Assembly: GCF_013170705.1 (NCBI RefSeq) | Contig: NZ_CP033334.1 | Coordinates: 2,395,501 to 2,459,500 of the forward strand | Direction: 5' to 3' | Length of the DNA stretch: 64,000 nucleotides | From: Mesorhizobium loti | Lineage (GTDB): Bacteria > Pseudomonadota > Alphaproteobacteria > Rhizobiales > Rhizobiaceae | Part shown: piece by piece, positions 18,660 to 27,193 of the stretch | Layout of the letters: each line of letters begins with the position of its first letter | Position numbering within the stretch: the stretch's first letter is position 1 | The notes under the pieces: model-generated | What the model saw: only the letters and a program-made list of their open reading frames with translations | What the model was told of the DNA's origin: nothing | Databases searched by the model: none | Position numbers and translations under genes: made by a program

Positions 18660-18863
18660 ATGCGTCAACACATACTGAACAGCTGGCTGGTGGCAGCCCT
18701 TGTGGCCGTGATCTGCCTGCTTGGCGTCACCGCCTATGCGGCAGTCAAGGAGGACCTTCCGCGCACCTCCTGCCTGCGTGCCGGCAAGGGCGTCAGGCAG
18801 CCAGCCGCGACATGCGCGATCTGCAGCCCGGCGCCTTGCGAGAGCCTGGCGACAGGAAGCTGA
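18660..18863 (+). CDS. Small Cys-containing secreted or membrane protein
   Basis: The 67-residue product starts at ATG 18660 behind a strong GGAGGGG site. It has a signal peptide or membrane helix (LNSWLVAALVAVICLLGVTAYA). The remaining 38 residues contain four Cys in the pattern TSC, TCAIC and PC, suggesting a disulphide-bonded or metal-binding peptide. No family is recognised. The good ribosome site and signal support a real gene despite the size. Confidence 0.5.
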   Translation: MRQHILNSWLVAALVAVICLLGVTAYAAVKEDLPRTSCLRAGKGVRQPAATCAICSPAPCESLATGS

Positions 18864-19032
18864 AGGGTCATCCTGGATTTACGATTGTCTTCGTGGAAGC
18901 AGCGCCGAGCGTTGGCCGGCCTGAAGCGCCATCGGACAAGCTTGCGAGGCCTCGTTTAGAGAGCCACGAATTTCCAGCCAGCAGGCGACTTCACGCAACG
19001 CGAAACGCCCGACACCTTGCCATGCAAGGGTT

Positions 19033-19440
19033 TCAGCCGTGCATGCCGTCGAATTTTTCACGTGCCGCCCGCACACGCTGCGTATTCCTGCGCGCCCATT
19101 CGCCAAGCGCGCTGACCGGGATCAGCAGCTCGTGGCCGAGTTCCGTCAGCTCGTAGTCGACGCGCGGTGGGATGGTCGGGAACACGGTGCGGGTGACGAA
19201 GCCGTCGCGTTCCAGCCCGCGCAAGGTCGTGGTCAGCATCTTTTGCGAGATGCCGCCGACAGCGGCGCGCAGCTCGTTGAAACGCAACGGTCCGTCGCCA
19301 AGTTTGCCGACCACAAGCACGGTCCATTTGTCGCCGACGCGCTGCAGGATTTCCGAGACGGCGCGGCAGTCCTCGGTGTTATGCGGGTGCCTCAGTAACA
19401 AAACGGTGCCTCCTTGCGCCTGCAGTTGACAGTATCTCAT
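19033..19440 (-). CDS. HxlR-family transcriptional regulator
   Basis: The 135-residue winged-helix regulator contains EDCRAVSEILQRVGDKWTVLV, FNELRAAVGGISQKMLT and LRGLERDGFVTRTV, the HxlR signature. Cys25 occupies the place of the redox-sensing Cys known in HxlR regulators such as YodB and HypR. It is divergent from an FMN reductase, with a palindrome (19449-19465) in the 53-bp gap. Repression of both genes, relieved by quinones or oxidants, is inferred. Confidence 0.85.
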   Translation of the reverse strand: MRYCQLQAQGGTVLLLRHPHNTEDCRAVSEILQRVGDKWTVLVVGKLGDGPLRFNELRAAVGGISQKMLTTTLRGLERDGFVTRTVFPTIPPRVDYELTELGHELLIPVSALGEWARRNTQRVRAAREKFDGMHG

Positions 19441-19448
19441 ATAGCTCC

Positions 19449-19465
19449 GGTATCTAAACGATACC
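19449..19465. promoter_or_regulatory. Candidate HxlR operator GGTATC-N5-GATACC
   Basis: A perfect 6-bp inverted repeat with a five-base spacer lies between the divergent hxlR-type gene and the FMN reductase, nine bases from the regulator start. A further GTATC is at 19432-19436. Position and symmetry suit a dimeric winged-helix repressor. No binding data are available. Confidence 0.5.
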
Positions 19466-19493
19466 AGCTTTTTACTGGAATGGAGAGCCCCCC

Positions 19494-20099
19494 ATGTCAA
19501 AGCCGAAAATCGCCATCATCGTCGGTTCGACGCGCGCCGCGCGCTTCGCCGATGTGCCCACACAATGGATCGCAAAGATCGCCAAGTCGCATGCCGACAT
19601 CGATGTCGAGATCGTCGACTTGCGTGACTTCCCGCTGCCCTTCTTCGACGAAGTGGCCTCTTCCGCCTGGGTGCCGTCGACCAACGAGGTGGCGCAGCGC
19701 TGGCAGAAGAAGGTCGCCGAATATGACGGCTTCATCTTCACCGCCGCCGAGTACAATCACGGCCCGACGGCCGTGCTGAAGAACGCCATCGACTACGCCG
19801 CCAACGAATGGAACAAGAAGCCGGCCGGCTTCGTCGGTTATGGCAGCGTTGGTGGTGCCCGCGCCGTCGAGCAGCTCCGTCTCCATGCCGTCGAGTTGCA
19901 GATGGCGCCGGTCAAGTCGGCTGTCCATATCGCCTGGGGCGACTTCCTCGCCGTGCGCCAGGGCGAGAAGAAACTCGAGGACCTCGAGCACCTGAACCAG
20001 GCCGCCACCGCACTGGTCAACGACGTCGCCTGGTGGGCCAAGGCTCTGAAGAAGGCGCGCGACGCCGACGTGGTCGACGAAGAAATCAAGGCGGCCTGA
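19494..20099 (+). CDS. NADPH-dependent FMN reductase
   Basis: The 201-residue flavodoxin-like protein contains IVGSTRAARFADVPTQW (flavin phosphate loop), FFDEV and FTAAEYNHGPTAVLKNAIDY, the pattern of NADPH-dependent FMN/quinone reductases. Such enzymes reduce flavins, quinones or azo dyes in the cytosol. ATG 19494 follows GGAG. The divergent HxlR regulator and the palindrome between them suggest induction by electrophiles. A strong terminator follows at 20133-20156. Confidence 0.85.
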   Translation: MSKPKIAIIVGSTRAARFADVPTQWIAKIAKSHADIDVEIVDLRDFPLPFFDEVASSAWVPSTNEVAQRWQKKVAEYDGFIFTAAEYNHGPTAVLKNAIDYAANEWNKKPAGFVGYGSVGGARAVEQLRLHAVELQMAPVKSAVHIAWGDFLAVRQGEKKLEDLEHLNQAATALVNDVAWWAKALKKARDADVVDEEIKAA

Positions 20100-20132
20100 T
20101 CGCCTTTCGAGATTATCCTCCCAAGGGATATG

Positions 20133-20156
20133 GGGCGGCGCTTGCGCCGCCCTTTT
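20133..20156 (+). terminator. Rho-independent terminator of the FMN reductase gene
   Basis: The perfect stem GGGCGGCG/CGCCGCCC with the loop CTTG is followed by TTTT, 33 bases after the FMN reductase stop. The next gene on the minus strand ends at 20168, so it may serve only the plus strand. Confidence 0.85.
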
Positions 20157-20167
20157 CATTAAAGCGG

Positions 20168-20977
20168 TTATAGCGGCTCAAATCGAAAGCCGCCGCCGGA
20201 CCGCACGACACGGCCAATGCCGGGCGAGTCCAGATGCGCGCCCGCAACGAAGCAGTGATCGTCCGCCGCAAGCGCCAGCAGCCGCAACCGGCTCTCGCGC
20301 GCCTGGTCCTGATCCCCATCGAATTCCCACGTCACGTCAGGCCGATCGAACTGAAGCGACGGGACGTGGACGGTGTCGCCCCAGATCAAAATGCATTCGC
20401 CGCCGCTCGAAACGCGAAAGCAGCTGTGACCGACCTCGTGGCCATGGGCGCCGATAATGTCGACATGGGCTCCGAGATGGTCTCCGGCTTCGAAAAATTG
20501 CGCCATCTCGTGGAATCGCTCGAGCCGCGCTACGGCGCGGAAGAGGCCGAGTTCCTGCCTGGGAACGAGCAGGCGTGCCAGGCGCGGGAAGGCGTCCCGG
20601 CCGTCGGCAAGCACAAGGCCATGGATGTGGTCGAGATGTGTATGGGTGAAGCAGACGGTGCGGATTTTTTCGACATCGATGCCGGCTTCGTCCAGCGCCT
20701 GGGGAAGCCGGCCCATGGAGGGGTGCCAGGCATTCGCGGCGCCCGTATCGATCAGCGTTATCCCATTTCCATCGTCAATCGCGAAGGCGTTGACGGAGAG
20801 CCTGAGCTGACCGCCAAACAATGCGACCTGTTCCGGCAAGTCATCGCCAAATGGCTTGTCGCCGTTTTGCCGAAGCCGTCCGACCGGCATGTCGACATAG
20901 CCATCGCGCAAGGACGTGATGCGCAGGTCACCAAGAGTGTAGGTGGAGTGAAGTTCGCCCGAAGCTATGCGATGCAT
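20168..20977 (-). CDS. MBL-fold metallo-hydrolase
   Basis: The 269-residue enzyme has the metallo-beta-lactamase fold with TLIDTGAANAW, the zinc motif THTHLDHIHG, GHEVGHSCF and IWGDTVHVPSLQ. Relatives include lactonases and thiol-ester hydrolases. The substrate is not evident. ATG 20977 (MHRIASGEL) is preferred; the frame is open further upstream. It follows the second HxlR regulator gene by 66 bases and may be cotranscribed with it. Confidence 0.8.
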   Translation of the reverse strand: MHRIASGELHSTYTLGDLRITSLRDGYVDMPVGRLRQNGDKPFGDDLPEQVALFGGQLRLSVNAFAIDDGNGITLIDTGAANAWHPSMGRLPQALDEAGIDVEKIRTVCFTHTHLDHIHGLVLADGRDAFPRLARLLVPRQELGLFRAVARLERFHEMAQFFEAGDHLGAHVDIIGAHGHEVGHSCFRVSSGGECILIWGDTVHVPSLQFDRPDVTWEFDGDQDQARESRLRLLALAADDHCFVAGAHLDSPGIGRVVRSGGGFRFEPL

Positions 20978-21043
20978 TTGCCGATCCGTTTTGCAGATAA
21001 TCCGCGATGGCCAACCGGTGTCGGCACCCCCCGTCAATCCGAT

Positions 21044-21451
21044 TCAGGCCATGTGTGCGTGCTGCGCCCGCCTTGGCCGGATGATGCAGTCGGCAAGGCG
21101 ATGCTTCTCGTTCAGCTCGTCGGCGTGGTGCTGGCCCCACTGACAGAGCGCCAGCAGGATCGGCTCGAGGCTGAGGCCGAGGCTGGTCGCCGAATATTCG
21201 ACGCGGGCGGGTACCTCGGCGAAGATCGCGCGGCTGACGAGACCGTGCTCCTCCATTTCGCGCAGCTGCTGGATCAGCACTTTCTGGGTGATGCCAGGCA
21301 TCATCGCCTTCAACGCCGACAGCCGCCGGGGGCCATCGAAGAGATGGTAGAGGATGACCGCCTTCCAGCGCCCGGCGATCACCTTCAGCGCCCGTTCGGC
21401 CGGCAGCATCGGCAGTCTCTTGATCGGCGTCTTCCTGGCTGAACCGGCCAT
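21044..21451 (-). CDS. HxlR-family transcriptional regulator
   Basis: The 135-residue protein shows ERALKVIAGRWKAVILYHLF, LKAMMPGITQKVLIQQL and MEEHGLVSRAIF of the HxlR family. Unlike the other two HxlR proteins here, the position before the helix has Glu instead of the conserved Cys. It may therefore sense through another route; Cys residues occur only near the C-terminus. ATG 21451 is preceded by AGGAGGTGACC. It is divergent from a quinone oxidoreductase with a palindrome between them. Confidence 0.85.
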   Translation of the reverse strand: MAGSARKTPIKRLPMLPAERALKVIAGRWKAVILYHLFDGPRRLSALKAMMPGITQKVLIQQLREMEEHGLVSRAIFAEVPARVEYSATSLGLSLEPILLALCQWGQHHADELNEKHRLADCIIRPRRAQHAHMA

Positions 21452-21473
21452 GGTCACCTCCTGGTCAGCAGCG

Positions 21474-21492
21474 GACTAATGAGTGTGTAGTC
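21474..21492. promoter_or_regulatory. Candidate HxlR operator GACTA-N9-TAGTC
   Basis: An inverted repeat with 5-bp arms lies in the 97-bp gap between the divergent HxlR and quinone oxidoreductase genes. The same half-sites, ACTA and TAGT spaced by ten bases, recur upstream of the third HxlR gene at 22645-22662, which supports a shared operator style. Confidence 0.45.
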
Positions 21493-21548
21493 GCGGCCTC
21501 GCAGATAGTGGCAAACCATCGCCGATGCCAGTGCGATTGGAGTTTGCC

Positions 21549-22529
21549 ATGAAAGCCGTTCAATTCAGCCGTTTCGGCGGTCCCGAGGTGCTGGAGGTCG
21601 CCGAGCTGCCCGCGCCGGTGCCGCAGGCTGGCGAGGTGCTGGTCCGGGTGAAGGCGGCGGGCATAAACTTCTTCGAGGTGCTGATGCGCGCGGACCGCTA
21701 CGCCGTAACGCCGCAACTGCCGATGTTTCCCGGCGTGGAAGTGGCGGGGGTGGTCGAGGCGATTGGCCAAGAGGTGGATGAGGGGCTGCTCGGACGCCGC
21801 GTGGCGGTGCCGCTGTTCGTCTCGCAGCGTCCGCATGGCGGCTATGCCGAGCAGGTGACGATGCCGGCCGATCTCGTTGTGCCGCTGCCGGATGCCGTCC
21901 CGTTCGAAGAGGCGACAGCCCTCATGGTGCAGGGGCTGACGGCCCTGCACCTGCTGCGCCAAAGCCCGCCGGGGGCCAAGTCCGTGCTGGTGCCGGCCGC
22001 GTCGGGCGGCGTCGGATCGCTGCTTGTCCAGCTTGCCGGACAAAAGGGGGCAAGCCAGGTGATCGCGGCCGCCAGCGACAGGGCAAAGTTGGATTTTGCC
22101 TTGTCGCTCGGCGCCGATAGCGTGGTCGACTACAGCCAGCCGGATTGGCCGGCCCGTGTCCGCGACCTTACGGGCGGCGACGGCGTCGACATCATCTACG
22201 ACACCGTCGGCGGCGCGCTGACGGCGGCATCTTTGCAGGCGTTGGCTGCGGGCGGAGAACTGGTGTTCGCGGCGCTCGGCCGCTACGGGCTCGCGGCGTC
22301 CGATCTGGAAGTCATGATCGGCCGCAACCAGTCGCTCAGGGGTTTCGCGCTGCTGCCGCTATTGCCGGCGGATGTGCTGCGAGCCGGCCTGTCCGAGCTG
22401 TTCCAGCTGGCGGCGAGCGGGCGGCTGCGGGTCGCGATCGGCGGCCGCTTCCCACTCGACCGGGCCGGGGAGGCGCACCGATTGCTGGAGGAACGCCGCG
22501 CGACAGGGAAGGTGGTGCTGGTGCCTTGA
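21549..22529 (+). CDS. NADPH:quinone oxidoreductase-type zinc-free alcohol dehydrogenase
   Basis: The 326-residue MDR-family protein begins MKAVQFSRFGGPEVLE. It contains VKAAGINFFEVLMR, PGVEVAGVV, the nucleotide motif AASGGVGSLLVQLAGQKGA and YDTVGGALTAASLQAL. The structural-zinc Cys cluster is absent, as in quinone oxidoreductases. It reduces quinones or enals with NADPH in the cytosol. ATG 21549 begins the conserved fold. The divergent HxlR gene is its likely regulator. Confidence 0.85.
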   Translation: MKAVQFSRFGGPEVLEVAELPAPVPQAGEVLVRVKAAGINFFEVLMRADRYAVTPQLPMFPGVEVAGVVEAIGQEVDEGLLGRRVAVPLFVSQRPHGGYAEQVTMPADLVVPLPDAVPFEEATALMVQGLTALHLLRQSPPGAKSVLVPAASGGVGSLLVQLAGQKGASQVIAAASDRAKLDFALSLGADSVVDYSQPDWPARVRDLTGGDGVDIIYDTVGGALTAASLQALAAGGELVFAALGRYGLAASDLEVMIGRNQSLRGFALLPLLPADVLRAGLSELFQLAASGRLRVAIGGRFPLDRAGEAHRLLEERRATGKVVLVP

Positions 22530-22626
22530 CGGGCGACCGTTAACACCTGTTTCACACAATGGGTCGGATCGAGCTCCGTCCACGATCTCCAACGAAGAAC
22601 GGCATCCTTGTTTCCGATCACGGCTG

Positions 22627-22666
22627 AGTGACTTGCATAATGCAACTAAACTGGCTAATAGTCACT
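22627..22666. promoter_or_regulatory. Candidate operator region of the HxlR-efflux operon
   Basis: Nested inverted repeats precede the operon: AGTGACT (22627-22633) with AGTCACT (22660-22666), TTGCAT-A-ATGCAA (22633-22645), and ACTA/TAGT (22645-22662). It ends 24 bases before the regulator start. The ACTA/TAGT pair matches the site at 21474-21492, which suggests binding by an HxlR protein. Confidence 0.45.
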
Positions 22667-22690
22667 TTCATATTGAAAGAGACTCCGGCA

Positions 22691-23239
22691 ATGGTTGCAA
22701 GAACAAGCTTCGAAACACGCCCGTGCCCCATAGCGCGCAGCCTCGACGAGGTTGGCGAGTGGTGGAGCATCCTGTTGCTCAGGGACGCGTTCCAGGGGCT
22801 GACGCGCTTCGATCAGTTTCAAAAGAGCCTGGAGATCGCGCCCAACATTCTGACGCGCCGTCTGAACAGCCTTGTCGAGCGTGGGCTGTTCGAAAAGCGC
22901 GCCTACTGCGAGCGGCCGCTTCGCCATGAGTATGTGCTGACCGCCAAGGCGCGTGATTTCCGTCCGGTGCTGCTCTCCCTGCTGGCCTGGGGCAACAAGC
23001 ACCTCGCCCCCGAAGGCCCGAGCCTGGTGGTGGTGGACAAGGCCGACGGGCGCTGGGCCGAACCCGTGCTGGTCGACCGCGAGAGCGGCAAGGAACTCGA
23101 CGGCGAGGGCTTCACCATGGCGACGGCACCCAAGGCCACCGATCGCATGCGGCGGCGCTACCGCTTCAGCAGCGAGGCCTCCGGCCTGCCGCTCATCGAC
23201 AATTTCGATCCAAGCCGCGAAGAGGCGCGGAGCAAATGA
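22691..23239 (+). CDS. HxlR-family transcriptional regulator, first gene of an efflux operon
   Basis: The 182-residue protein has RPCPIARSLDEVGEWWSILLL, FDQFQKSLEIAPNILTRRLN and LVERGLFEKRAY. It also has a longer C-terminal extension than typical HxlR proteins (about 60 residues after the winged helix). Cys12 in RPCPI is in the sensor position. ATG 22691 is preferred. Its TGA overlaps the ATG of the membrane-fusion gene, so regulator and pump are cotranscribed and probably autoregulated. Confidence 0.85.
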   Translation: MVARTSFETRPCPIARSLDEVGEWWSILLLRDAFQGLTRFDQFQKSLEIAPNILTRRLNSLVERGLFEKRAYCERPLRHEYVLTAKARDFRPVLLSLLAWGNKHLAPEGPSLVVVDKADGRWAEPVLVDRESGKELDGEGFTMATAPKATDRMRRRYRFSSEASGLPLIDNFDPSREEARSK

Positions 23240-24339
23240 ACAAGGTTCTCTCAGCCGCCGAGTTGCAGCCGGCGCAGCCGTCGGCCGTCCAGCTTCCCGC
23301 GCCCGCCAAGAACCGGCGCAAGCCGTTCGTCATGCTGGGCGCCGCGATCGCGATCGGCGTCGCCGGCTGGTATGGCTTTCAGTGGTGGCTGGCCGGCCGT
23401 TTCCTCATGTCGACCGACGATGCCTATGTCGGCGGCAACGTCACGCCGCTGGCGCCACGGGTCGCCGGGCACATCGATCAGATCCTCGTCGAGGACAACC
23501 AGCATGTCGCCGCTGGCCAGCTCATCATCCGCATCGACGACCGGCCTTTCAAGGCGGCGGTGGAGCGTGCGCAGGCATCCGTCCAGCAGCAGCAGTCGGC
23601 GCTCGACAATCTCCGTGCCCAGGTCTCGCTGCAGAATTCGCTGATCGAACAAGCGCAGGCCGATCTCGAAGCCAAGAGTGCCGCCGCCACGTTCACCACA
23701 CAGGACGCTCAACGCTATGCGGTGCTGGCCAGCACCAAGACCGGCTCGCAACAGGATGCGCAGAGGAGTCTCGCCGCCGACGGCCAGGCCAAGGCTTCCG
23801 TCGCCGCCTCGCGCGCCGGGCTTGCAGCCGCCAAGCAACAGCTCAATGTGCTCAACACGCAGATTACGGAGGCGACCGCCGCCGTGGCGGCCGCCACGGC
23901 CGATCTCGATACGGCTGAGCTCGATCTCGGCTTCACGCAGATCCGCTCGCCCATCGACGGCCTCGTCGGCAACCGGCTGGCGCAGGTCGGCACCTATGTC
24001 TCGCCGGGCAGCTATCTCCTGACGATCGTCCCGCAGACGGGTCTGTGGGTCGATGCCAATTTCAAGGAAGACCAGCTGCGCCGCATGGCAGACGGCCAGG
24101 CGGCGACGGTCTATACCGACATTGCCCCCGACGCGCCTCTCAAGGGCCATGTCAGCAGCCTGGGACCGGCGACCGGGGCGATCTTCAGCGTCATCCCGGC
24201 GCAGAACGCGACCGGCAATTTCACCAAGATCGTCCAGCGCGTTCCCGTCCGGATCACCATCGACCCGGATCAGGCGCACAAGGTGGAGCTGCGGCCGGGC
24301 CTGTCCACCGTCGTGACGGTCGATACCGGCTCGCGCTGA
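23236..24339 (+). CDS. EmrA/HlyD-family membrane-fusion protein
   Basis: The 367-residue protein has one N-terminal membrane helix (FVMLGAAIAIGVAGWYGF). The barrel-sandwich start STDDAYVGGNVTPLAPRVAG, a long coiled coil rich in Ala/Gln (about residues 110-230) and RSPIDGLVGNRLAQVGTYV follow. It is the periplasmic adaptor of an EmrAB-type drug pump. ATGA overlap with the regulator and an eight-base gap to the transporter define the operon. Confidence 0.9.
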   Translation: MNKVLSAAELQPAQPSAVQLPAPAKNRRKPFVMLGAAIAIGVAGWYGFQWWLAGRFLMSTDDAYVGGNVTPLAPRVAGHIDQILVEDNQHVAAGQLIIRIDDRPFKAAVERAQASVQQQQSALDNLRAQVSLQNSLIEQAQADLEAKSAAATFTTQDAQRYAVLASTKTGSQQDAQRSLAADGQAKASVAASRAGLAAAKQQLNVLNTQITEATAAVAAATADLDTAELDLGFTQIRSPIDGLVGNRLAQVGTYVSPGSYLLTIVPQTGLWVDANFKEDQLRRMADGQAATVYTDIAPDAPLKGHVSSLGPATGAIFSVIPAQNATGNFTKIVQRVPVRITIDPDQAHKVELRPGLSTVVTVDTGSR

Positions 24340-24346
24340 GGACGCC

Positions 24347-25909
24347 ATGGCCGAGCGCGCCGAACCACAATCCTTCATCGCCAGCATCCTGCCGTTCATG
24401 GTGATGTGCGTGGGGATGTTCATCGCGCTGCTCGACATCCAGATCGTCGCGTCCTCGCTGCAGGACATAGGCGGCGGCCTGTCGGCGGCGCAGGACCAGA
24501 TCGGCTGGGTGCAGACCTCCTATCTGGTGGCGGAAATCATCGTCATCCCGCTGTCGGGCTGGCTCACCCGGGTGTTCTCGACACGCTGGCTGTTCACCAT
24601 CTCGGCGGCCGGCTTCACGCTCGCCAGCATGCTATGCGGCTTCGCCTGGAGCATCGAAAGCATGATCGTGTTCCGCGCGCTGCAAGGGCTGCTCGGCGCG
24701 TCGATGATCCCGACGGTCTTCACCTCGTCGTTCCACTATTTCCAGGGTCCGAGGCGGGTCTACGCGGCCGCGGTGGTCGGCAGCATCGCTTCGATCGCAC
24801 CAACGCTCGGGCCCGTCATCGGCGGCTGGATCACCGACACGCTGAGCTGGCACTGGCTGTTCTATGTCAACGTGATTCCCGGCACCATCATCACAGTGCT
24901 CGTCGCGTGGCTGGTCAAGATCGACAAGGCCGACCCGTCGCTGCTGAAGGGCGCCGACTATATCGGCATGGTTCTGATGGCCGTCAGTCTCGGCACGGCG
25001 GAATACGTTCTGGAGGAGGGCACGCGCTGGAACTGGTTCGACGATGCGACGATCCGCAACGGCGCCATCGTCGCCAGCGCTACCATGGTTCTGTTCATCA
25101 TCCGCAGCCTGACCTACTCCCAGCCGGTGGTGGATTTTCGCGCCTTCGGCAACCGCAATTTCGCCATTGGCTGTTTTCTCTCGTTCGTCACCGGCATCGG
25201 CATCTTCGCCACGATCTACCTGACGCCGCTGTTCCTCGGCTATGTCCGCGGCTACGACGCGTTCCAGACCGGGGTGGCGGTGTTTTCCACCGGCGTCGCC
25301 TCGATGGTCGGCGTTCCGGTCTACATCTTTCTCGCCAAGCGTTTCGACACGCGCTGGCTGATGATGTTCGGGCTTGCCTCTTTCGGCGCGTCGATGTGGA
25401 GCTTCAGCGCCATCACCAGCCAGTGGGGTGCGGCCGAACTGCTGATCCCGCAACTGTTCCGCGGCTTCCCGCAGGTCTTCGCGGTGGCGCCGAGCGTCAA
25501 TCTCGGCCTCGGCAGCCTGCCGCCCGAACGGCTGAAATATGCCAGCGGCCTGTTCAACACGATGCGCAATCTCGGCGGCGCCGTCGGTATCGCCATTTGC
25601 GGCGCGATCCTGAACGACCGCACCAACTTCCACTTCCTGACGATCGCCTCGCATCTGACGCCACAGAACGAGGCCGCGATGCGGCTCGTCGACAATGTCG
25701 CGCTGCGCTATGGCCAATTGCCCGGCGCGGTCGCCGATGGTCACACCGCCTCGCTGAAGCAACTCTGGGCGCTGGCCTACCGCGAGGCATCGACCATGGC
25801 TTACGCGGATGCGTTCCTGGTGATCATGGTCGCCTTCGTCATCGCGACAGCGCTGGTTCCGTTCCTGCGCAATGTCGCGCCGAAGGCGCCGCCGCCGGAC
25901 GCCCATTGA
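24347..25909 (+). CDS. DHA2-family (EmrB/QacA) multidrug MFS transporter
   Basis: The 520-residue protein shows many hydrophobic segments consistent with 14 helices. Motifs include FIALLDIQIVASSLQDIGG, QTSYLVAEIIVIPLSGWL, FRALQGLLGASMIPTVF and GPVIGGWITDTLSWHWLF, typical of EmrB. It exports drugs or other toxic compounds by proton antiport, working with the adjacent membrane-fusion protein. Substrates are unknown. ATG 24347 follows GAGGACGCC. Confidence 0.9.
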   Translation: MAERAEPQSFIASILPFMVMCVGMFIALLDIQIVASSLQDIGGGLSAAQDQIGWVQTSYLVAEIIVIPLSGWLTRVFSTRWLFTISAAGFTLASMLCGFAWSIESMIVFRALQGLLGASMIPTVFTSSFHYFQGPRRVYAAAVVGSIASIAPTLGPVIGGWITDTLSWHWLFYVNVIPGTIITVLVAWLVKIDKADPSLLKGADYIGMVLMAVSLGTAEYVLEEGTRWNWFDDATIRNGAIVASATMVLFIIRSLTYSQPVVDFRAFGNRNFAIGCFLSFVTGIGIFATIYLTPLFLGYVRGYDAFQTGVAVFSTGVASMVGVPVYIFLAKRFDTRWLMMFGLASFGASMWSFSAITSQWGAAELLIPQLFRGFPQVFAVAPSVNLGLGSLPPERLKYASGLFNTMRNLGGAVGIAICGAILNDRTNFHFLTIASHLTPQNEAAMRLVDNVALRYGQLPGAVADGHTASLKQLWALAYREASTMAYADAFLVIMVAFVIATALVPFLRNVAPKAPPPDAH

Positions 25910-25951
25910 GATCAAACTCGCCACCGCGCCGGCAGAGTGCGGGCATTTGGG

Positions 25952-27193
25952 CTAGTCGCCCGCGCGGGTAAGCAGCAGCGCGCGTTCCCTGTCGTTGCCG
26001 GTCAATTCCGCGGCCTGGCGGAACGCGGCGCGGGCTTCCGCCTGATATCCCAGTTTCTCCAGGAGATCGCCGCGCACCGTCGGCAGGAGATGCGAGTCCT
26101 TCAATCGCGGCTCGTCCTTCAGCGCCTCGACGATAGCGAGGCCCTGCGCGGGTCCGAACGCCATGCCGACGGCCACCGCGCGGTTGATTTCGACGATGGG
26201 CGAAGGGGCCGCCAAGGCCAGGGCCTGATAATAGGCTGATATTGCAATCCAGTCGGTGTCGGCGGCGGTTGCCGCGCGGCTATGGCAGGCGGCGATCATC
26301 GCCTGCAGGAGATAAGGGCCGGGCGTGGTCGTCAGGGTCATGGCGCGGTTCAGGCCGTCGAGGCCGCGTTGGATGAGCGACCAGTTCCATCGGGTACGGT
26401 CCTGGTCGAGCAGCAGGATCGGCTCGCCCGCCTTGCCGGTGCGGGCGGGGAAGCGCGAGGCATTGAGGTCCATCAGCGACACCAGCCCCTGCACCTCAGG
26501 CTCATCAGGCATCAGTGCCGCCAGCGAACGGCCGAGTCGCTGGGCTTCGCCGCAGAGATCGGCGCGCAGCCAGGCCGGCCCGGCGGTCGCCACATAGCCC
26601 TCGTTGAAGGTGAGATAGACCACCTCCAGCACGGCGGCGAGGCGTTCACGACGCTCATCGCCGCGCGGCGTCTCGAACGGGATGGCAGCATCACGAAGCG
26701 TCCGCTTGGCGCGCACGATGCGCTGGGCGATTGTGGCTTCGGGCACCAGGAAAGCGCGGGCGATCTCCGGCGTCGACAACCCGCCCAGCAGCCGCAGAGC
26801 GAGTGAGGCGCGCTGCTCGGCCGGCAACAGGGGATGGCAAGCGGTGAAGATCAGCCGCAAAAGGTCATCATCGATATCCTCGTCGAGCGCTGCCTCGATG
26901 TCGGGCATCTCGCGCTCCAGTTGAGCGAGGTTGATGGCGAGTTCACGATGTTTGCCGTCCATCATGGTGGTGCGGCGCAGCCGGTCGAGCGCCCGATTCC
27001 CAGCGACTTTGGTCAACCAGGCGGCCGGGTTGCGTGGAATGCCGTCCCGGGGCCAGCGCTCCAACGCCAGCAGAAAGGCATCCCCCACGATCTCCTCGGC
27101 CAGTCCGATATCCCTGAGATAGCGGGCAAGCCTGGCGGTGAGCTTCGGCTGCTCGATCCGCCAGACCGCTTCAATGGTGCTGTTGGGCGTCAA
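25952..27193 (-). CDS. ECF sigma factor with C-terminal helical extension (ECF42-like)
   Basis: The 413-residue protein has sigma-70 region 2 (LRDIGLAEEIVGDAFLLALE, AAWLTKVAGNRALDRLRR) and region 4 (LRLLGGLSTPEIARAFLVPE). A roughly 220-residue C-terminal extension with TPR-like helices ending FRQAAELTGNDRERALL follows. This is the layout of group ECF42 factors, which are encoded with YCII/DGPF proteins rather than anti-sigma factors. TTG 27193 overlaps the YCII gene stop (TTGA), so translation is coupled. Signal unknown. Confidence 0.85.
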   Translation of the reverse strand: MTPNSTIEAVWRIEQPKLTARLARYLRDIGLAEEIVGDAFLLALERWPRDGIPRNPAAWLTKVAGNRALDRLRRTTMMDGKHRELAINLAQLEREMPDIEAALDEDIDDDLLRLIFTACHPLLPAEQRASLALRLLGGLSTPEIARAFLVPEATIAQRIVRAKRTLRDAAIPFETPRGDERRERLAAVLEVVYLTFNEGYVATAGPAWLRADLCGEAQRLGRSLAALMPDEPEVQGLVSLMDLNASRFPARTGKAGEPILLLDQDRTRWNWSLIQRGLDGLNRAMTLTTTPGPYLLQAMIAACHSRAATAADTDWIAISAYYQALALAAPSPIVEINRAVAVGMAFGPAQGLAIVEALKDEPRLKDSHLLPTVRGDLLEKLGYQAEARAAFRQAAELTGNDRERALLLTRAGD

